From positions 1,674,001 to 1,738,000 of the forward strand of contig NZ_CP085301.1 in NCBI RefSeq assembly GCF_020700235.1: a stretch of DNA of 64,000 bases, read 5' to 3'. The position numbers were made by a program, and so were the translations under genes. Shown here piece after piece: positions 61,333-64,000 of this stretch (position 1 is the stretch's first letter; each line of letters starts with the position of its first letter). The notes below the pieces were generated by a model. That model made no database searches and was not told where the DNA came from. It saw nothing but the letters and a program-made list of their open reading frames with translations. Origin of the DNA: Haladaptatus pallidirubidus. Its GTDB lineage: Archaea; Halobacteriota; Halobacteria; Halobacteriales; Haladaptataceae.

Positions 61333-61382
61333 AGAGACCGTTTTTCGCTCTGTGAACACCCACTGGCATCGGGAATTCACCC

Positions 61383-61673
61383 TCACACACGGTGAAGCGT
61401 ACCGTGGTCGCAGTACGGACAGAGTGCTCCCGGCCCCCGGTGGGTGCTAACGCGTCCGCATATCGAGCACGACCTGACGAGTCGTTCCCGGCGTTCGCAC
61501 TCCATTTCGAGCGATTTCAATCTGGCCTCCGTCTCAGCGAGGCGCTGTCGAAGCGTTTCCAATTCAGCCTGCAGTTGAGCGTACTGCTTCGACCGTTCGT
61601 GTTCGGTTCGGTGGGACGGTGGGTCGATGCGAGGTCGTCGCTTCTGCAACCACGGTTGTTCGTCCGACGGCAT
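61383..61673 (-). CDS. Coiled-coil protein with C-terminal zinc ribbon
   Basis: A 96-residue protein starting MPSDEQPWLQKRRPRIDPPS. Residues ~28-68 form a charged coiled coil (QYAQLQAELETLRQRLAETE and ARLKSLEMECERRERLV). A zinc ribbon follows with CSIC and CPYC pairs ~18 residues apart (RSCSICGRVSTHRGPGALCP). The start at 61673 is the Met nearest the coiled coil; one 24 nt upstream also fits. Homologues of this layout are known in haloarchaea but have no clear function. It is probably a dimeric nucleic-acid or protein adaptor (inference). Confidence 0.75.
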   Translation of the reverse strand: MPSDEQPWLQKRRPRIDPPSHRTEHERSKQYAQLQAELETLRQRLAETEARLKSLEMECERRERLVRSCSICGRVSTHRGPGALCPYCDHGTLHRV

Positions 61674-61984
61674 TGTTCTATTCGAAACAAATGACACGAC
61701 CGGTTATGAAGCGGTCGGCGAAATAGTCGCACCCCGTACATAACGTGCTTGCATGATAATGCCGAATTTCGAATAGTGCCAGTTGTGTACGGTTTTCAAT
61801 GGGTGGCGGTTGGCGCGAGTCACCGAGGCCCAGTCAGGTTGCGCACCGACACGGTGCGCTTTCGTGTTCCGTCGAGCGAATTCGGCGTCGGATGTCAATT
61901 ATCGCCGTATTAGATGCAGTCACCGTTTTGCGCGATTACAGTATGAAAATGAACGGTCAATTTTCGAGTAGACCGAACCGCACG
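61674..61984. other. Gap with one perfect hairpin
   Basis: About 310 bp without a supported gene. It contains GCGCACCG-ACA-CGGTGCGC (61841-61859), an 8-bp hairpin followed by TTTCG on the plus strand, which could be a terminator, or a processing or binding site. Confidence 0.45.
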
Positions 61985-62289
61985 TCACGCGTCGTCCGGT
62001 CGAGTCGTCGGAAGGGGTGCGTAGAGGCGCTTTCGCGCGTCGGGAACGTACAAACGTTCCTCTACAAGTTCCTGTTGTTTGAGTTTCGTCAGTCAGCGCG
62101 CGTCGTTCGGGCGGGCAGTAGCGCCTCTTTGCGCACCTGTCGCTGGGTTTGGGGCGCATTCTCCTGTAGAACCCGATAAACGAGTTTCGCACTCGGTGGC
62201 AGTTCGAGAAGACGTTCGAATCGTTCCTGAGGGGTTGTGTTATTGCCGGAGCGTCCGGCAAAAGCGACTACTGGTTTTCGACATTCCAT
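61985..62289 (-). pseudogene. Winged-helix (MarR/TrmB-like) regulator, frameshifted
   Basis: From ATG 62289 the frame reads MECRKPVVAFAGRSGNNTTP, RFERLLELPPSAKLVYRVLQ and RQVRKEALLPARTTRA, then stops. The matching C-terminal half (LTKLKQQELVEERLYVPDAR, then KRLYAPLP) is one base out of phase and ends at TGA 61985-61987. The words LPPSAKLVYRVL and LLPARTxRxAL-x-x-L are typical of a haloarchaeal winged-helix family. One missing base explains the break. Confidence 0.65.
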
Positions 62290-62461
62290 TTCCCGCTTCG
62301 AACCCGAATCAGTTATTTATTCCGGTGAATAGTATTCGCATAGAATATGCACAGAGTACAAAATATATTTAGCTATTCTCGGATTCCGCAACCACAAGAT
62401 ATAAAGATACTATGACGAACGTTCATTAATAAACTACCCTCGTTGGAAAAGCTTGGACACG

Positions 62462-62690
62462 AAAGACATGACGGACCTCTATGCGGCGTGGTTAGAGGAT
62501 TCTTTCGATGTTCGGCGGGCCCACGAAGGCCACGAAGCGCTAGATCTGCTCGACAACGAGGTGAGCGTCGTTCCCTTCGATCGTCGACCGGCCTTTCCGG
62601 CGACGAAGTACTCGCGGAGCTCCGCAACCGCGAGCTGCGCTCCCGTGTTGTGATGGTCACCGCGGTCAAACCAGCGGTCGCTGGCCGTGT
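62462..62690 (+). pseudogene. HalX-type response-regulator receiver relic
   Basis: The plus strand reads KDMTDLYAAWLEDSFDVRRA, HEGHEALDLLDNEVSVV and DRR, then one base out of phase LSGDEVLAELRNRELRSRVV and MVTAVKP. This is the receiver domain of HalX-type regulators (the usual order is DEPDLADLYAAWLE... LDRRMPGLSGDEVL... VVMVTAVEP). The N-terminal acidic beta1 and everything after beta5 are missing. It is a decayed copy. Confidence 0.6.
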
Positions 62691-62780
62691 AGTCCGAAAG
62701 AAAGCCTCGTGTACCCGAGGTATCAGCGATTTGTCGGTCATGGTGTATATGCTTTGTGTTCTCGATTCACCGTGTTTCAC

Positions 62781-63266
62781 TCAGAATGCGTACGTGTAGA
62801 CGTTCTCTGCGTACTCTTCGTCGCCCAGTTCGACCGATGCCTCGTCGGTTTTCTCGAAACCCAACCGTTTGTAAAACTCGTTGCCGATGTCGTTGTCCGC
62901 GAGCACCATCGCCTTCATCCGTTTCGTGTTGAAGTCGTGGAAATCCTCGCGGAGACGCTCGTGTAGTGCGGTTCCCACGCCGTTTCCCCAGTCGTCCGGG
63001 TCTACGTAGAGTCGGAGCACGTCGCCTTCGTCTTCGTAGAACACGGCGTGACAGAATCCGATGAGTTCGTCGTCCGTGACTGCAACGAGAAACGCCGTTC
63101 CGGGCTTGTCGAGCGCATCAGAAAGCGATTCGTTCGAGTACCACGACGACACCGTTTCCGTGATGGTGTCCTCGTCCAGAATGTCGTCGTAGGCTTCGTC
63201 CCATGCACGGTGTGCGATTCGCCGAATCGCGCCGAAATCCCCCTCGTTCGCGGGTCGAATCTCCAT
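62781..63266 (-). CDS. GNAT-family N-acetyltransferase
   Basis: A 161-residue acetyltransferase starting MEIRPANEGDFGAIRRIAHR; a Met five codons upstream is possible. It has the GNAT core: FLVAVTDDELIGFCHAVFYE, LRLYVDPDDWGNGVGTALHE with the acetyl-CoA loop (WGNGVG, the R/Q-x-x-G-x-G/A type) and AMVLADNDIGNEFYKRLGFE. It transfers an acetyl group to an unknown amine or protein N-terminus. Length is standard. Its neighbours do not indicate the substrate. Confidence 0.9.
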   Translation of the reverse strand: MEIRPANEGDFGAIRRIAHRAWDEAYDDILDEDTITETVSSWYSNESLSDALDKPGTAFLVAVTDDELIGFCHAVFYEDEGDVLRLYVDPDDWGNGVGTALHERLREDFHDFNTKRMKAMVLADNDIGNEFYKRLGFEKTDEASVELGDEEYAENVYTYAF

Positions 63267-63363
63267 TCCGTTCATCTCCACAATGGATACGCCATGCGCC
63301 GGGGTAACAGTTCTGAATCACCAACAGAGTTGGGGAAAGTAAACTCGGCTTTCAATCGGTCGC

Positions 63364-63939
63364 TCAGTTTTCGGTCGTTGGACGTTCTCCCTCGAAGACG
63401 AACTCGGTTCCCGATTCGATACCCTCTCGGTTTGCGAAGCCTTGCCGCATCTCGACCACGTATTTTGCGGGCGAATCGCTCGAATAGCGTTCGAGTTCCA
63501 AATCGCTCGCATTCGGTTGCGGGTCGGCCTGTTCGACGTTGATGACGGTTCCGTCCGCCGCGATAAAGATAATGTCGAGCGGAAGAACCGTGTTTTTCAT
63601 CCAAAACGTCTGTGGCTGGGCTTTATCGAAGACGAACACCATGCCGTGATTTTCCGGCAGCGACTCCCGGTGCATCAATCCCTGTGAGCGTTCGTCCGGC
63701 GAATTTGCCACTTCTAGCGTCACGTTCGTTCGCTCGCCGTCCGCGACGAACGCGGCGGAGACGTTCTCTTTCGCGTCGGTCATCGCTGTTGTCGATGTCC
63801 CGGCTGTCACCGACCTGTCGCCGGATTGGTTGCCAGACCGATCGTTCGACTGCATCGTCCCCTCCGAGTCGATTCCGAGGCCCATACAGCCGGAGCAGAC
63901 GACGAGACAAGCGACCAGCAGGGCGGGGGTCACGCGCAT
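63364..63939 (-). CDS. DUF192-family lipoprotein
   Basis: A 191-residue exported lipoprotein starting MRVTPALLVACLVVCSGCMG, with the lipobox Cys at ~18. An Asn/Ser/Thr/Asp-rich linker (~residues 25-60) leads to the DUF192 domain: VTLEVANSPDERSQGLMHRE, VFVFDKAQPQTFWMKNTVLP, LDIIFIAADGTVINVEQADP and YVVEMRQGFANREGIE. DUF192 proteins form a small beta fold of unknown function, often surface-anchored in haloarchaea. The start at 63939 gives a proper signal peptide; the Met at 63966 is less likely. Confidence 0.85.
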   Translation of the reverse strand: MRVTPALLVACLVVCSGCMGLGIDSEGTMQSNDRSGNQSGDRSVTAGTSTTAMTDAKENVSAAFVADGERTNVTLEVANSPDERSQGLMHRESLPENHGMVFVFDKAQPQTFWMKNTVLPLDIIFIAADGTVINVEQADPQPNASDLELERYSSDSPAKYVVEMRQGFANREGIESGTEFVFEGERPTTEN

Positions 63940-64000
63940 ATCCGCAAGAACGCGACCAATCGACAAAAATCCGCGGTGTAGAGCGGTTCCATTCCGACGT

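Noticed and set aside
1..64000. CRISPR array or cas genes
   Set aside because: I saw no regularly spaced direct repeats and no Cas-like proteins. The CARF-like loop in the 32604 protein alone is not evidence of a CRISPR system.
1..64000. Complete insertion sequences or integrases
   Set aside because: No transposase or integrase motif was recognised in any reading frame, although the left part looks like a genomic island.

Overview
The window is archaeal, from a haloarchaeon (class Halobacteria). The proteins are strongly acidic, many starts look leaderless (a TATA-like box 20-30 nt before the ATG), and haloarchaea-restricted families recur: Bat-type HTH_10 regulators, HalOD1 domains, DUF7344 winged helices, DUF7835/DUF7563 zinc ribbons and DUF6293 regulators. 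The genus cannot be fixed from the sequence; something Haladaptatus-like is a weak guess. Family names are from memory and motif reading, not from searches.

Region 1 (1-22,150) is accessory DNA, visibly richer in A+T, with wide intergenic gaps and many relics. It holds a stand-alone HsdR-N-like protein behind a frameshifted winged-helix gene. Next comes a RecA-like / DUF8156-like / DNA polymerase B cassette in which the polymerase is cut off after motif A and fused to a foreign membrane tail. From 6.5 to 22 kb lies a dense array of small paralogous regulators: seven DUF7344-type winged-helix proteins, four stand-alone HalOD1 proteins, three Bat-type HTH_10 proteins plus one HTH_10 remnant, and several zinc-ribbon microproteins. 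Two degenerate tRNA-like elements and a diverged repeat pair sit at its left end.

Region 2 (22.5-33.4 kb) is GC-rich and chromosome-like: 2-oxoacid dehydrogenase E1 alpha/beta, two MFS transporters, a multi-pass membrane protein convergent with a P19-like iron-transport lipoprotein, a decayed PQQ beta-propeller gene and a DUF6293 regulator.

Region 3 (33.4-39.2 kb) has a strongly folded candidate RNA and two copies of a KaiC-like ATPase gene overlapping a receiver-like gene, separated by a cyclase and a DEDD nuclease.

Region 4 (39.5-52.2 kb) carries redox and general metabolism: a Tat Rieske protein, an MFS transporter divergent from an ArsR-like regulator, ChrA, a glutathionyl-hydroquinone-reductase-like protein, a frameshifted acetamidase, an acyl-CoA synthetase, a thioredoxin-like protein, DoxX, a nuclease lipoprotein and an aldo/keto reductase.

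Region 5 (52.2-59.6 kb) is a glycerol/dihydroxyacetone island: glpK, a MIP channel, ptsH, ptsI, dhaM, dhaL and dhaK. Glycerol would enter through the channel and be phosphorylated by GlpK with ATP. Dihydroxyacetone would be phosphorylated by DhaKL with phosphate passed from PEP through PtsI, PtsH and DhaM.

Region 6 (59.6-64 kb) is partly decayed: a small XRE regulator 5 bp from an N-lobe-less pseudokinase, a membrane gene with two frameshifts, a frameshifted winged-helix gene and a receiver relic, then an intact GNAT acetyltransferase and a DUF192 lipoprotein. Many genes in the window carry single-base frameshifts; gene decay and base-level assembly error cannot be told apart here.
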